37,265 nucleotides of DNA, taken from the NCBI GenBank assembly GCA_903861115.1, contig CAIOTD010000045.1:1-37265 (forward strand). The letters run 5' to 3'. Below, one piece after another: positions 1-8,490 of this stretch (its first letter is position 1; every line of letters starts with the position of its first letter). The position numbers and the translations under genes were made by a program. The notes beneath the pieces are model-generated. The model searched no databases. It was not told the DNA's origin and worked only from the letters and a program-made list of their open reading frames with translations. The stretch comes from an uncultured Burkholderiales bacterium. GTDB lineage: Bacteria; Pseudomonadota; Gammaproteobacteria; Burkholderiales; Burkholderiaceae_C.

Positions 1-42
1 CCAGGCAGTTTTTCTCCCTGGGTTTGACCCCCAAAGAGCACT

Positions 43-1425
43 GTGTCCAAGCTTGAACACCCTTCAAGCCCGTTAAAGGCCGAGGACACCGACAGCTTTG
101 AGGCGGTCTTTGGCTTGCCCCTGCCGGCCTTCAAGCCCCACCCCCAAGACGGCATTTCACGCCATGACCCGTCGCTGGGAGCCCCCGAGGCTTGGCCCCA
201 AACACCCGGCTTTAAAAGGCGCATCGCGCACTTGGACATGGATGCCTTTTATGCCTCCGTGGAGTTGCTGCGCTACCCCCAACTCAAGGGCCTGCCCGTG
301 GTCATTGGGGGCGGCAAAAAAAGCTTGCTGAAACAACTCAATGGCGTTGACCCAGCCGATTGGGATGCCAACACGCCCTTGCATCAATTCCCACAACTCA
401 AGAGTTATGCGGGCAGAGGGGTCATCACCACGGCGACTTACGCCGCTCGCAGCTTTGGCGTGGGCTCGGCCATGGGACTCATGAAGGCGGCACAACTGTG
501 CCCTCAGGCCTATCTCTTGCCCGTTGACTTTGATCAATACCGACATTACTCCCAGCGCTTCAAAGAGATCATTTTAGAGATCTGTCCAGTCATGCAAAAC
601 ACGGGGGTGGACGAGGTGTACTTGGATTTCACACACGTGCCTGGTGGTCAGCGAGAAAACGGCTTGTCCATGGCCAAACTCATACAAAGGAGCATCTTTC
701 AAGCCACGGGATTGACCTGCTCCATCGGTGTCGCGCCCAACAAATTGCTGGCCAAAATGGCCAGTGAGTTCAACAAGCCCAACGGCATCAGTATTTTGTT
801 GGAGGGTGATTTGCAGTCACGGATTTGGCCCTTGCCTTGTAAAAAGGTCAATGGCATTGGACCCAAAGCAGATGAAAAACTAAAGTCTTTGGGCATCTTG
901 AGCATTGGCGACTTGGCGACTCGGTCCTTGGACACGTTGATCGCCTCGTTTGGCAAAAAATATGGGGCGTGGCTGTACTCGGTGGCGAGAGGGCAAGACG
1001 ATCGCCCGCTTGAAACACACAGCGACCCAGTCTCCATGAGTCGCGAGACCACCTTTGAGCGCAACTTGTTGGTGGCAAAGGACCGACAAGAGCTTGGCGA
1101 GATTTTCACACGCCTGTGCACACAAGTGAGCTTGGATTTGCAGCGAAAAAATTTAAAAGGCAAAACAGTTGGCGTCAAAATCAAATTTGACAACTTCAAA
1201 ACGGTCACCCGAGATCAGACGCTTGAAGTGGCCATTGACCAAGCGCAAGACATTCGCCACACAGCGTCTCAGTGCCTGAAGCGCATCGATTTGACTCGAC
1301 GCTTTCGACTCCTGGGCGTCAGGGTCTCGTCCTTGGAGCCCAAAACGCTTGATGCACAAGACCCACAGGCCTCGGGTGCGTCTCGGTCAAGACCGGTTCA
1401 AGCCAACTGGCTGGGTGAGTCTTGA
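43..1425 (+). CDS. dinB: DNA polymerase IV (Y-family translesion polymerase)
   Basis: A 460-residue Y-family polymerase that copies past damaged template bases with low fidelity. The palm begins at about residue 60. HLDMDAFY (63-70) supplies metal ligands Asp65 and Asp67, with Tyr70 at the steric-gate position, and VDEVYLD (189-195) supplies Asp190 and Glu191. Helix-hairpin-helix and little-finger regions follow. Compared with the approximately 350-residue E. coli enzyme, there is an extension of about 58 residues before the catalytic core. There is also an insertion of about 33 residues (92-124) between GGG and RGVITT in the fingers. The GTG start is the first possible start after an in-frame TGA at 25-27, with AAAGAG just upstream; a later start inside the extension is possible. 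A similar insertion is recalled from other Burkholderiales DinB proteins. The identification is secure; the exact N-terminus is not. Confidence 0.95.
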   Translation: MSKLEHPSSPLKAEDTDSFEAVFGLPLPAFKPHPQDGISRHDPSLGAPEAWPQTPGFKRRIAHLDMDAFYASVELLRYPQLKGLPVVIGGGKKSLLKQLNGVDPADWDANTPLHQFPQLKSYAGRGVITTATYAARSFGVGSAMGLMKAAQLCPQAYLLPVDFDQYRHYSQRFKEIILEICPVMQNTGVDEVYLDFTHVPGGQRENGLSMAKLIQRSIFQATGLTCSIGVAPNKLLAKMASEFNKPNGISILLEGDLQSRIWPLPCKKVNGIGPKADEKLKSLGILSIGDLATRSLDTLIASFGKKYGAWLYSVARGQDDRPLETHSDPVSMSRETTFERNLLVAKDRQELGEIFTRLCTQVSLDLQRKNLKGKTVGVKIKFDNFKTVTRDQTLEVAIDQAQDIRHTASQCLKRIDLTRRFRLLGVRVSSLEPKTLDAQDPQASGASRSRPVQANWLGES

Positions 1426-1615
1426 AGCGCGGCAAGCGTCAAGTGCACTTTGAAGATGAAAGCCTTACGGAAAGAATTGTATTTGGCGCAAAGAGCGCAT
1501 GAAAAGCAAAGATTTTTTACACTTGCTCCATTCGCACCGTTGAGCGCTTGAACAGGACTTCTTTCTCAGCATCATTTTGCATCAAATGTTGATTTGAACG
1601 CATGCCTCACGCGCT

Positions 1616-1642
1616 CAATGGGCTTCATGGGATGACCCATTG
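1616..1642. promoter_or_regulatory. Inverted repeat upstream of the tyrosine phosphatase gene
   Basis: CAATGGG (1616-1622) and CCCATTG (1636-1642) form a perfect 7-bp inverted repeat with a 13-nt spacer. It lies about 20 nt before the AGGAG ribosome-binding site at 1663-1667. It could be an operator or a leader hairpin. The rest of the 1426-1672 gap shows no convincing promoter or terminator. Confidence 0.3.
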
Positions 1643-1672
1643 AAGTGAACCCCAACATGAACAGGAGTTGCC

Positions 1673-2173
1673 GTGTCAAATGCAACGCACCCTTCTGAGT
1701 TAAAGATTCTTTTTGTCTGCATGGGCAACATCTGTCGCAGCCCTACGGCCGAGGGGGTTTTAAAAAAGAAATTGGCAGATCTTGCACTGGCCGACAAAGT
1801 CTACATTGACTCAGCAGGCACGCACAACGACCACCCCCACGCCCGGCCTGACAGCCGCACCCAACGCCACGCACTCAAAAGGGGGTATGACCTCTCGCAC
1901 ATGCGAGCCAGAGCTGTAGAGGACAGAGATTTTGAAGCCTTCGATCTGCTGATCACGATGGATTGGGACAACCGAGCATTGCTTGAAGAGCGTTGCCCCC
2001 CAAAGCATGCTCACAAAATACGAGGCCTCACTGAGTTTTTACAAATTTCACATGCTTCAGCCATTCCAGACCCCTACTACGGCGGCGACCAAGGCTTTGA
2101 ACACGTCTTGGATTTGGTCGAAGAGGCCTGCGATGGACTGATCAAGTCACTCATCATGAAAGCACCACAATGA
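1673..2173 (+). CDS. Low-molecular-weight protein-tyrosine phosphatase
   Basis: A 166-residue cytoplasmic phosphatase of the LMW-PTP/arsenate-reductase fold, which removes phosphate from phosphotyrosine through a cysteinyl-phosphate intermediate. The P-loop CMGNICRS (16-23) has nucleophile Cys16 and Arg22 in the CX5R arrangement. The general acid is Asp133 in the DPYY motif (133-136). The length is typical. The GTG start is chosen because AGGAG (1663-1667) lies five nucleotides upstream. The last codons overlap the next gene as ATGA (2170-2173), so it is probably translationally coupled to the DUF2237 and photolyase genes. It has no nearby tyrosine kinase or capsule genes, which argues against an exopolysaccharide role (inference). 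Confidence 0.93.
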   Translation: MSNATHPSELKILFVCMGNICRSPTAEGVLKKKLADLALADKVYIDSAGTHNDHPHARPDSRTQRHALKRGYDLSHMRARAVEDRDFEAFDLLITMDWDNRALLEERCPPKHAHKIRGLTEFLQISHASAIPDPYYGGDQGFEHVLDLVEEACDGLIKSLIMKAPQ

Positions 2174-2541
2174 ACAAAGACGCCCTGAACGTACTTGGCA
2201 CCCCACTGATCCCCTGCTCTTACGACCCATTGACAGGATTTTTCCGAGATGGGTGTTGCAACACCGATGAGCAGGACCAAGGCAGTCATATCATTTGCGC
2301 AAAAATGACGCAGGCGTTTTTAGACTTCTCCCTTGAGCAAGGCAATGATCTCTGCACGCCACGCGTTGAGTACCGATTCAAGGGATTGAAGGCAGGGGAT
2401 CGCTGGTGCTTGTGCGCATTGAGATGGAGAGAAGCTTTCGAAGCAGGTGTTGCGCCAGCGGTCATTCTTGAGAGCACCCACAAGCGCGCTCTTGAGTTTG
2501 TAAGCCTTGATCAACTTCAATCAGCAAATGGCGAGCTGTAA
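2170..2541 (+). CDS. DUF2237 family protein
   Basis: A 123-residue protein of unknown function that matches the DUF2237 pattern closely: NVLGTPLIPCSYDPLTGF (7-24), RDGCCNT (26-32), a Gly-Asn-Asp-Leu segment near 58-61, GDRWCLC (76-82) and a conserved Thr-His (103-104). Cysteines 16, 29, 30, 43, 80 and 82 and histidines 40 and 104 could bind a metal, but this is an inference. Its ATG overlaps the stop of the phosphatase gene by four bases, and the photolyase follows within about 10 nt. That arrangement suggests one mRNA and perhaps a shared role in stress or light-damage responses. Confidence 0.88.
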   Translation: MNKDALNVLGTPLIPCSYDPLTGFFRDGCCNTDEQDQGSHIICAKMTQAFLDFSLEQGNDLCTPRVEYRFKGLKAGDRWCLCALRWREAFEAGVAPAVILESTHKRALEFVSLDQLQSANGEL

Positions 2542-2550
2542 TGTCTTGGT

Positions 2551-4107
2551 GTGCGCTATAAACCCTCGCAAAGAGCTCCCTTGACGTATTCTTTGGTTTG
2601 GTTCAAACGCGATTTGCGATGGCAAGATCATGCGGCCCTTGCACAAGCTTCACAAAAAGGGCCTGTGCGGTGCATCTATGTGATTGAGCCCAATTTTTGG
2701 CTGCAACCCGATTGCGCGCTTCAACACTTTGAATTCGTGCGGGAGTCCTTGCAAGCACTTGACACACATTTTCGCAAGCTGGGTGGATGCATTGAGATCC
2801 ACACCGGTGAAGTGACTGATGTTTTGGAGCGCATTTGGCGAACCGAGCCCTTTGCTGGTGTTTATTCACACGAAGAAACAGGCAACGGATTTACATATCG
2901 ACGCGACCTGCAAGTGGCTGCATGGTGCAAGTCCAAAGACCTGGTGTGGAAAGAATTTGCACAGTTTGGCGTTGTGCGGCGTCTCAAAGATCGAAGTGCC
3001 TGGCAAGGCGAGTGGGAGCGACACATGGCCTCACCGCGCCAAACCATTGAATCATTGACTTTTTGGCACCAAGGTTGCCCGCAACCCTTTTCCATGACCG
3101 CCCCCGCCCACTTGCAGCACGACCCACGCTTGAGACAACGAGGGGGACGCCCTCAAGCATTGAAGACACTCCACAACTTCCTGAACGCCCGCAGCATTGG
3201 CTATCGAGGGGGCATTTCTTCACCCTTGTCGGCACCCAATGCTTGCTCACGTCTTTCTGCCTATCTGGCCTATGGTTGTATCAGCATGCGAGAAGTGGTG
3301 CAAGAAACTCGGGCACATCTGGCTCAGCTGCCAGCACAAGCGAGCCGCCACCGCGCAGGTTTAACGGCCTTTGTGAGTCGCCTTTACTGGCATTGCCACT
3401 TTATTCAAAAGCTCGAGAGCGAACCCGCCATCGAAATACGCAACATGCATCGTGGGTACGATGATTTGCGAGAACACGCGTTTAATCCCATGTATTTTGA
3501 AGCCCTGAAAGAGGCACGAACGGGCTGGCCCATGGTTGACGCCAGTGTGACCATGCTCAAAGAAACGGGGTGGTTGAATTTTCGAATGCGGGCCATGCTG
3601 GTCTCTGTTGCGGCGTATCCCCTGTGGCTGCATTGGCGCCCGGTGGGCGAGTGGTTGGCCACACAGTTTTTGGATTATGAACCAGGGATCCACTGGAGCC
3701 AAATGCAAATGCAATCGGGGACCACAGGCATCAATTTAACGCGTGTTTACAACCCCATCAAACAAGCCCAAGATCACGATCCAAAAGGCATCTTTGTAAG
3801 ACGCTGGCTTCCAGCCATGCGAACCATTGCGGACCCCTGGTTGTTTGAGCCTTGGAAAATGCGCTTGGATTTGATGCATGCCAATGCGGCACCGACTCCG
3901 CTGAACATCACTGAGCCAGTTGTTGATCTGGCGTTGGCGACTCGTGAGGCAAAGGAGAAAGTGCATGCTCGTCGAAAGAATGATGATGTGCGCATTGCAA
4001 ACAAAGCCGTCATCGACAAGCACGCCTCGCGCAGGGGCTCCCCCCGCCCCAAAAAGAAACTTTCAGGCGAATCCATTGCGTCTGAACAATTGGGCTTTGA
4101 TTTCTAA
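2551..4107 (+). CDS. Cryptochrome/deoxyribodipyrimidine photolyase family protein
   Basis: A 518-residue flavoprotein of the photolyase/cryptochrome family, which uses blue light and FADH- to split pyrimidine dimers. The N-terminal Rossmann domain opens with LVWFKRDLR (15-23). The FAD-binding region includes SRLSAYLAYG (233-242), GWPMVDASVTML (325-336), NFRMR (343-347), a Gln/Met-rich QMQMQSGTTGIN segment (384-395) and YNPIKQAQDHDP (400-411). The C-terminal tail (about 455-518) is rich in Lys and Arg. It differs in detail from E. coli PhrB and resembles the branch usually annotated only as photolyase family, so dimer specificity cannot be assigned. The start is uncertain: GTG 2551 lacks a clear SD, while TTG 2581 has AAAGAG upstream and would still begin just before the conserved core. 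An ATG at 2541 opens only a six-residue frame. Confidence 0.9.
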   Translation: MRYKPSQRAPLTYSLVWFKRDLRWQDHAALAQASQKGPVRCIYVIEPNFWLQPDCALQHFEFVRESLQALDTHFRKLGGCIEIHTGEVTDVLERIWRTEPFAGVYSHEETGNGFTYRRDLQVAAWCKSKDLVWKEFAQFGVVRRLKDRSAWQGEWERHMASPRQTIESLTFWHQGCPQPFSMTAPAHLQHDPRLRQRGGRPQALKTLHNFLNARSIGYRGGISSPLSAPNACSRLSAYLAYGCISMREVVQETRAHLAQLPAQASRHRAGLTAFVSRLYWHCHFIQKLESEPAIEIRNMHRGYDDLREHAFNPMYFEALKEARTGWPMVDASVTMLKETGWLNFRMRAMLVSVAAYPLWLHWRPVGEWLATQFLDYEPGIHWSQMQMQSGTTGINLTRVYNPIKQAQDHDPKGIFVRRWLPAMRTIADPWLFEPWKMRLDLMHANAAPTPLNITEPVVDLALATREAKEKVHARRKNDDVRIANKAVIDKHASRRGSPRPKKKLSGESIASEQLGFDF

Positions 4108-4143
4108 TGCGCATGGATCTCATTTTTTCGGCAACCCCAAGGT

Positions 4144-4542
4144 TTGATATCAGTGAGGGAGGGCCATCTGACACTCGAAACAAGCTGTTTTGATGAATTG
4201 AAAAAAGCCGTCGCCAATCCACACGAAACAACTTGCCTGGCATTCAAAAAAAACAGAAAATATTCCCTGAGGGCGCTTTTGCGAGTCCTCTACCTAAACG
4301 TATTAAAGTCTATCAAACAAAAGATTGGAATCCCATTGAACCACGATCCAAGGTGCTGCGGAACAGGTACGTGCCTCATTAATCTCGAGGGAATTTGTTG
4401 GTGTGGGCAAATTTGGGATGGCGAAAAAATGTGCATGCCAAATCCCAGCCTAGAAAACAACGAACCCTTGAAAGACTCTACAGCTCAATCTCCAGTCGTC
4501 ACCAAGATAGAAGAGACGCCCAAAAGCATGAAAACTGATTGA
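4144..4542 (+). CDS. Small cysteine-rich protein of unknown function
   Basis: I do not recognise a named family. The frame encodes up to 132 residues from TTG 4144; GTG 4153 (about residue 4) is another start, with AAGG ten nucleotides upstream. A basic amphipathic stretch (about 36-62) leads into a compact module at 68-99: CCGTGTCLIN, then WCGQIWDGEKMC. It carries Cys71, 72, 77, 85, 87 and 97, plus two Trp. The spacing looks like a small zinc or Fe-S site. The remaining tail is polar and probably disordered. It follows the photolyase by 36 nt on the same strand and converges on queF. The dense Cys/Trp/Gly motif argues for a real coding sequence; the function and the start are open. Confidence 0.6.
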   Translation: MISVREGHLTLETSCFDELKKAVANPHETTCLAFKKNRKYSLRALLRVLYLNVLKSIKQKIGIPLNHDPRCCGTGTCLINLEGICWCGQIWDGEKMCMPNPSLENNEPLKDSTAQSPVVTKIEETPKSMKTD

Positions 4543-4603
4543 CTCGCGAAGATGATTGACTGGCTCAAAAATCACTCACTCACAAAGCATAGACAACGAC
4601 TTT

Positions 4604-5491
4604 TTACTGCCTAGCCGTTCGCATCAAAGGTGGCAGCGCCTGAGGATGACTGGTCCTAAAGGGATTGATGTCCAAGCCCCCGCGTCGCGTGTAGCGAGCA
4701 TAAACACTTAATTTACTGGGCTTGCAGCGCGTCCAGATGTCCATGAAAACACGCTCAACGCATTGTTCATGGAATTCATTGTGTTCTCTAAAACTGATCA
4801 AATAAGCAAGCAGTGCGGCTTGATCAATTTGCGGCCCCGTGTAAGCAATCCTAACCGAGCCCCAATCGGGTTGACCCGTGACCAAACAGTTGCTCTTTAA
4901 AAGTTGTGAGCACAAGACCTCACTGACCGGCGCGCGATCAAACTGTGCGCTCAACAAATGGGGAGCCGGCTGGTAGGTGTTGCACTCAATGTCCAAACGG
5001 TCCAAATCCACACCGCTCAGTTCTTCGATCTTTTGCGCCTGAAAATCCTTGACTTCAATCAGCTCGACCAGCACGGCTGGGTGGTTCACAGCAGGGGACG
5101 GTTGCGCACCCCCGGCCAACTGCCAAACGCCAGCCGACAAATCGTGAACAATTTTTTGCTGAACTTCCTGAGCACTGGCAAAGGGCGTTTGGCTAAAGCT
5201 GTTGAAATACAATTTCATGGACTTGCTCTCAATGATGCAAGGACTCTCACAAGGAATCACCAAGCGGGCCAAAGCCACCTGGGGTTTGCCTTTGAGGTTG
5301 AGCCAACTGAGCTCGTAGGCGGTCCAAATATCAGCCCCCATAAAGGGCAACACACTGCGCCCCTCAGGCGTGCGCTGTAAACCCAACTCATCTCGCTTGG
5401 CCTGCCTGGGCAAAGGATAAAGAAGCGAGGGGTCGTAATGATCCACATACTGCGTGGGTTGACCCAGCGCGGATTGTTCAGGTGAGTTCAT
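4604..5491 (-). CDS. queF: NADPH-dependent 7-cyano-7-deazaguanine reductase (QueF)
   Basis: A 295-residue QueF of the long two-domain class. It reduces the nitrile preQ0 to the amine preQ1 with NADPH during queuosine synthesis for tRNA. The QueF motif [11 protein letters not shown] (88-98) sits in the N-terminal half. The catalytic pair lies in the C-terminal T-fold: Cys202 in SNCLVTG, which forms the thioimide, and Asp209 in QPDW. The substrate-side segment [11 protein letters not shown] (234-244) and [11 protein letters not shown] (269-279) are intact. It starts 14 nt after the end of the alpha/beta hydrolase gene on the same strand and probably shares its transcript. No other queuosine gene is present in the window. 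Confidence 0.96.
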   Translation of the reverse strand: MNSPEQSALGQPTQYVDHYDPSLLYPLPRQAKRDELGLQRTPEGRSVLPFMGADIWTAYELSWLNLKGKPQVALARLVIPCESPCIIESKSMKLYFNSFSQTPFASAQEVQQKIVHDLSAGVWQLAGGAQPSPAVNHPAVLVELIEVKDFQAQKIEELSGVDLDRLDIECNTYQPAPHLLSAQFDRAPVSEVLCSQLLKSNCLVTGQPDWGSVRIAYTGPQIDQAALLAYLISFREHNEFHEQCVERVFMDIWTRCKPSKLSVYARYTRRGGLDINPFRTSHPQALPPLMRTARQ

Positions 5492-5505
5492 GTGTTGATT
5501 CGGGT

Positions 5506-6417
5506 TTAACTTTTAGGAGGTGTGTGTGGTGTGGCGTGTGACTTCAAAAATGTCAACACTGGAGACAACAAAACGGGCGTGAGCTTATTGGACAAGTCAT
5601 GCGCCATGTCTTCAATTTCTACCCAGATGGAGCCCACAATTCTTTTGTGCGTATCGCGCCCACATTCTATGGGCACCAAAGGGTCGTGGGTGCCGTGAAT
5701 CACCAAGGTGGGCGCTTTGATCAAGTGCAACAAATCCGCACGGTCGGCATCTGCCATCACCGCTGCCGTTTGCCTCAAAATGCCCATGGGTCGATAGCTC
5801 CTTGTGAGCGCCAACTCGACCCGTGCTCGCACATCGCTCAGATCATCTTGAAAGGCTTGGCTGGTGATCATTTGCATGGATTGCAAGGCCTTGTCCACCC
5901 AACTCTCTAAGCCTTGTCCCCCCATGAGCGGCATGTACAGGTTTTGAAGCAAGGTGGGATCGGGTTTGGGCAAGCCACTGGCGCCACTGGTGCTCATGAT
6001 GCTGATCAAACTCAACACCCGTTCGGGGTGATGAATGGCCATGCGCTGCGCGATCATGCCCCCCATGCTCAATCCCAAAACGTGGGCCTTTTTGATTTTC
6101 AATGCATCTAACACGGCCACGCAATCCAACGCCATATCGCTCAAGGTGTAGGGCACCTTGGAGCTCAAGCCCAACTTGTCTTTCAAACCCATCCAAAACA
6201 AATTGGGGGTTTGATCGTCCCTCATCTCGCTGGAGAGTCCACTGTCACGGTTGTCCATCACAATCACTCGGTAGTGAGCTTTGAGCAAGGACTCAATGAA
6301 CAAGGGCGGCCAAGACACCAACTGAAGCCCCAAGCCCATGATCAATAAAAGGGGCTCATCGTCTGGGCGACCGTATTCGGCGTATTCAATATCAATGCCG
6401 TTCGCATGTAGTTTCAT
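5506..6417 (-). CDS. Alpha/beta-fold hydrolase
   Basis: A 303-residue cytoplasmic alpha/beta hydrolase with a complete catalytic triad. Nucleophile Ser117 sits in the elbow GLSMGG (115-120), the acid is Asp245 in HGTHDPLVP (241-249), and His273 is in DMAHDL. An oxyanion-hole Met-Gly-Leu-Gly lies at 27-30. It is of the general esterase / RsbQ-like / haloalkane-dehalogenase-like type; the substrate cannot be deduced. It lies between yaaA (61 nt upstream) and queF (14 nt downstream), all on the minus strand, so the three probably form one transcription unit. The start ATG lacks a strong SD, but the protein begins where the family's first strand normally begins. Confidence 0.9.
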   Translation of the reverse strand: MKLHANGIDIEYAEYGRPDDEPLLLIMGLGLQLVSWPPLFIESLLKAHYRVIVMDNRDSGLSSEMRDDQTPNLFWMGLKDKLGLSSKVPYTLSDMALDCVAVLDALKIKKAHVLGLSMGGMIAQRMAIHHPERVLSLISIMSTSGASGLPKPDPTLLQNLYMPLMGGQGLESWVDKALQSMQMITSQAFQDDLSDVRARVELALTRSYRPMGILRQTAAVMADADRADLLHLIKAPTLVIHGTHDPLVPIECGRDTHKRIVGSIWVEIEDMAHDLSNKLTPVLLSPVLTFLKSHATPHTPPKS

Positions 6418-6478
6418 TTTTTAATTGGACTCTAGTGGGTGCCGAGCGCTGCTTTTGGCGACGAAGGTCGCGCGCTCT

Positions 6479-7267
6479 TTATGTTTTCTGGGGTCGTCTA
6501 AAGACCCAATGGTCCTCAGAGGACGTGGGCGCATGAAATTGGTAGCCTTCGTAATCAAAGGCTTTGAGCGCTTCGGGGGTTTTGATTTTTTGATCGATGG
6601 CAAAACGCACCATGAGACCTCGCGCTCTTTTTGCAAAAAAACTGATCACCTTGAACTTGTGATCCTTTTCATCTTCAAACACGCATTCAATCACCCGAGC
6701 CTTCAACACTTTGCGATCGACCACTTTAAAGTATTCCTGAGAGGCCAAATTGACGACTGTGGGCACACGTTGAGTCGACTGCAAGGTGTTCAAATGCTCG
6801 GCAACTTTTGCGCCCCAAAATTGATACAGGTTTTTAAAGCCCCCTTGAACCAAAGCCGTGCCCATCTCCAAACGGTAGGCTTGCATCCAGTCCATGGGCT
6901 TCAAAGCCCCATAGAGTCCGCTCAAGATCACCACATGGGACTGCGCAAATCGCAGGCCCTTCAAATCCAAAGTTTTTGCATCCAAACCTTCATAAACATC
7001 GCCATTGAAAGCCATCAAGGCCGGTCTAGCATTTTTTTCGTTGAACTCGGCAGCAAAGGACTTGAACCGCTCAGCATTGAGTTTCGCCAACGGCTCACTG
7101 ATGGACATCAAGGCCGAGAGTTGCTCGGGTTTTAGCTTCTTTAAGTGCGACACCAAGGACAAGGTTTGGTCCAAAAAAGCAGGCACCTCTGGGTCAAAGC
7201 GCAGTGCAGGCTTGCTCAGTGCAGACTCAAAGTCCAATGTTTTGGCGGGGGACAGTAAAAAAAGCAT
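6479..7267 (-). CDS. yaaA: Peroxide stress protein YaaA
   Basis: A 262-residue DUF328/YaaA protein. In E. coli this family lowers intracellular unincorporated iron during hydrogen-peroxide stress and binds DNA in vitro. Family signatures are intact: LLSPAKTLDF (4-13), FNGDVYEGL (87-95), ILSGLYGALKPMDWMQAYRL (113-132), a Ser-Gln-Glu-Tyr segment near 176, and FFAKRARGLM (209-218). Length matches the family. It is the first gene of a probable yaaA-hydrolase-queF unit. The rubrerythrin/DUF3501 pair, also linked to peroxide or iron chemistry, lies just upstream on the same strand. No OxyR-like site could be identified by eye. Confidence 0.95.
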   Translation of the reverse strand: MLFLLSPAKTLDFESALSKPALRFDPEVPAFLDQTLSLVSHLKKLKPEQLSALMSISEPLAKLNAERFKSFAAEFNEKNARPALMAFNGDVYEGLDAKTLDLKGLRFAQSHVVILSGLYGALKPMDWMQAYRLEMGTALVQGGFKNLYQFWGAKVAEHLNTLQSTQRVPTVVNLASQEYFKVVDRKVLKARVIECVFEDEKDHKFKVISFFAKRARGLMVRFAIDQKIKTPEALKAFDYEGYQFHAPTSSEDHWVFRRPQKT

Positions 7268-7392
7268 TTTCTAAGGTGTCAAGGACAAGCTCTGGCCATT
7301 CAAAAAGATGCTTGTATTTTAGTTTGAATTGCACATGAAATCAGCGCTTCTCGGCGCCCATTCACGCCAGCACCGGACATTTGTTGTGGATC

Positions 7393-7983
7393 TCAATGAA
7401 GGTCTTGCACCAAGGACGACAAAACGTGGGGTGCGAGCTCAACCGACTGCACGCAATGTGCATGGTCGCACCCAAGCGTCACGCGGGCTCCCGCTTTCAC
7501 ATCGGCCACCATCTCTTGGCTCAACTCAAAGCGGACAAAATGCACAGCGGATGTTTTTTCAAGGTTTTCTCTCGCCAAGTCCTCATCTGCAATGGCGTAG
7601 AGCCTTTGAGACGCGGGTGTTTGAATAAACAAACGGTCCTCCACACCGATGAGTCGAGCCAATTGCGCGCGTCGCACCTGAGGATCGGGATACTGCAAAA
7701 GCACGGTGGCCTTCCAATTGGAGCCCTCTGGCACAAGAGGCGCGTAAGCATCAATTTCGGCCTGTATCTCTTTTTCTTCAAAAATGCGCTCAATTCTGAG
7801 CATTTCTTGGATTTGATAGCGAATGGTGTACTCGCTTTCAAACTGAACATGCATGTGCTCACCCAAGGACACACTTCTCATTTGGCGCACGCGCATGATG
7901 TCGCCATGGTGCTCGCGCCTGTACTTGGCGTAGGCCTCAAGCGTCATCAAGTTCTCAGCACTGATGTGGCCGTGCGTCTTCAT
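7393..7983 (-). CDS. DUF3501 family protein
   Basis: A 196-residue member of DUF3501, function unknown. Recognisable family segments are the start NLMTLEAYAKYR, then TIRYQIQEMLRIERIFEEK, DAYAPLVPEGSNWKAT, and AIADEDLARENLEKTSAVHF. The frame is open well upstream of 7983, but that part overlaps the rubrerythrin gene in another frame and has no family character, so ATG 7983 is taken as the start. It lies 40 nt after rubrerythrin. In many proteobacteria a rubrerythrin, a GlpC-like Fe-S oxidoreductase and DUF3501 form a three-gene set; the middle gene is absent here. A redox or iron-related function is inferred only from that association. Confidence 0.9.
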   Translation of the reverse strand: MKTHGHISAENLMTLEAYAKYRREHHGDIMRVRQMRSVSLGEHMHVQFESEYTIRYQIQEMLRIERIFEEKEIQAEIDAYAPLVPEGSNWKATVLLQYPDPQVRRAQLARLIGVEDRLFIQTPASQRLYAIADEDLARENLEKTSAVHFVRFELSQEMVADVKAGARVTLGCDHAHCVQSVELAPHVLSSLVQDLH

Positions 7984-8023
7984 GGAGTTTGCGTTGAACG
8001 ATGTTCTTGAAGGGCTGCGGGGC

Positions 8024-8446
8024 TCAATCTGCAAACGCCAAGAGCGCTTTGGTGTAGCGCGTCGCATGTGAGCGCTCAGCCTTGGCGAGCGTCTCGAACC
8101 AGTCTGCAATTTCATCAAACCCTTCATCTCGCGCCGTTTTGGCCATACCGGGATACATGTCAGCGTATTCATGCGTCTCACCTGCCACAGCAGCGGCCAA
8201 ATTGTCCCGTGTCGAGCCGATGGGCAAACCCGTGACCGGGTCTGAGCACTGCTCGAGCCACTCCAAATGACCATGGGCATGTCCCGTCTCCCCGCTTGCT
8301 GTGGAGCGAAACAAGGCGGCCACGTCTTGTTGCCCTTCAATATCGGCTTTGTTGGCGAAATACAAATAGCGGCGATTGGCTTGCGACTCCTGGGAAAAGG
8401 CGTCCTTTAAATTGCTTTCGGTCTTTGAGCCCTTGAGTGCGGACAT
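8024..8446 (-). CDS. Rubrerythrin family diiron protein (no rubredoxin domain)
   Basis: A 140-residue ferritin-like four-helix diiron protein, probably a peroxide-reducing or iron-handling enzyme. Likely iron ligands are Glu20, Glu53 and His56 (ETGH), Glu90 or Glu93 (ETHEY), and Glu124 and His127 (ERSH), giving the two EXXH-type pairs. There is no C-terminal CXXC rubredoxin domain, so electrons must come from a separate donor. ATG 8446 is preferred over the upstream in-frame ATG at 8485 because AGAAAG lies at SD distance and the family begins with this short segment. DUF3501 follows 40 nt downstream. A perfect hairpin lies upstream at 8474-8490. Confidence 0.93.
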   Translation of the reverse strand: MSALKGSKTESNLKDAFSQESQANRRYLYFANKADIEGQQDVAALFRSTASGETGHAHGHLEWLEQCSDPVTGLPIGSTRDNLAAAVAGETHEYADMYPGMAKTARDEGFDEIADWFETLAKAERSHATRYTKALLAFAD

Positions 8447-8473
8447 GAAATTTTTCTTTCTGCTTAGATGTTG

Positions 8474-8490
8474 GGCGCATCCCATGCGCC
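8474..8490. promoter_or_regulatory. Inverted repeat upstream of rubrerythrin
   Basis: GGCGCAT (8474-8480), CCC, ATGCGCC (8484-8490) form a perfect 7-bp stem with a three-base loop. It lies 27 nt upstream of the rubrerythrin start codon in the 257-nt divergent region shared with the VOC-protein gene. It could act as a leader hairpin or an operator. No clear -35/-10 pair was found in 8447-8703 for either gene. Confidence 0.35.

Noticed and set aside
6425-7135. 236-codon plus-strand frame opposite yaaA
   Set aside because: It is a shadow of yaaA, whose motifs are complete on the other strand.
7393-8340. A 315-residue frame that would fuse new sequence to DUF3501
   Set aside because: Its first part is an out-of-frame shadow of rubrerythrin and shows no family character. 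The conserved start is at 7983.
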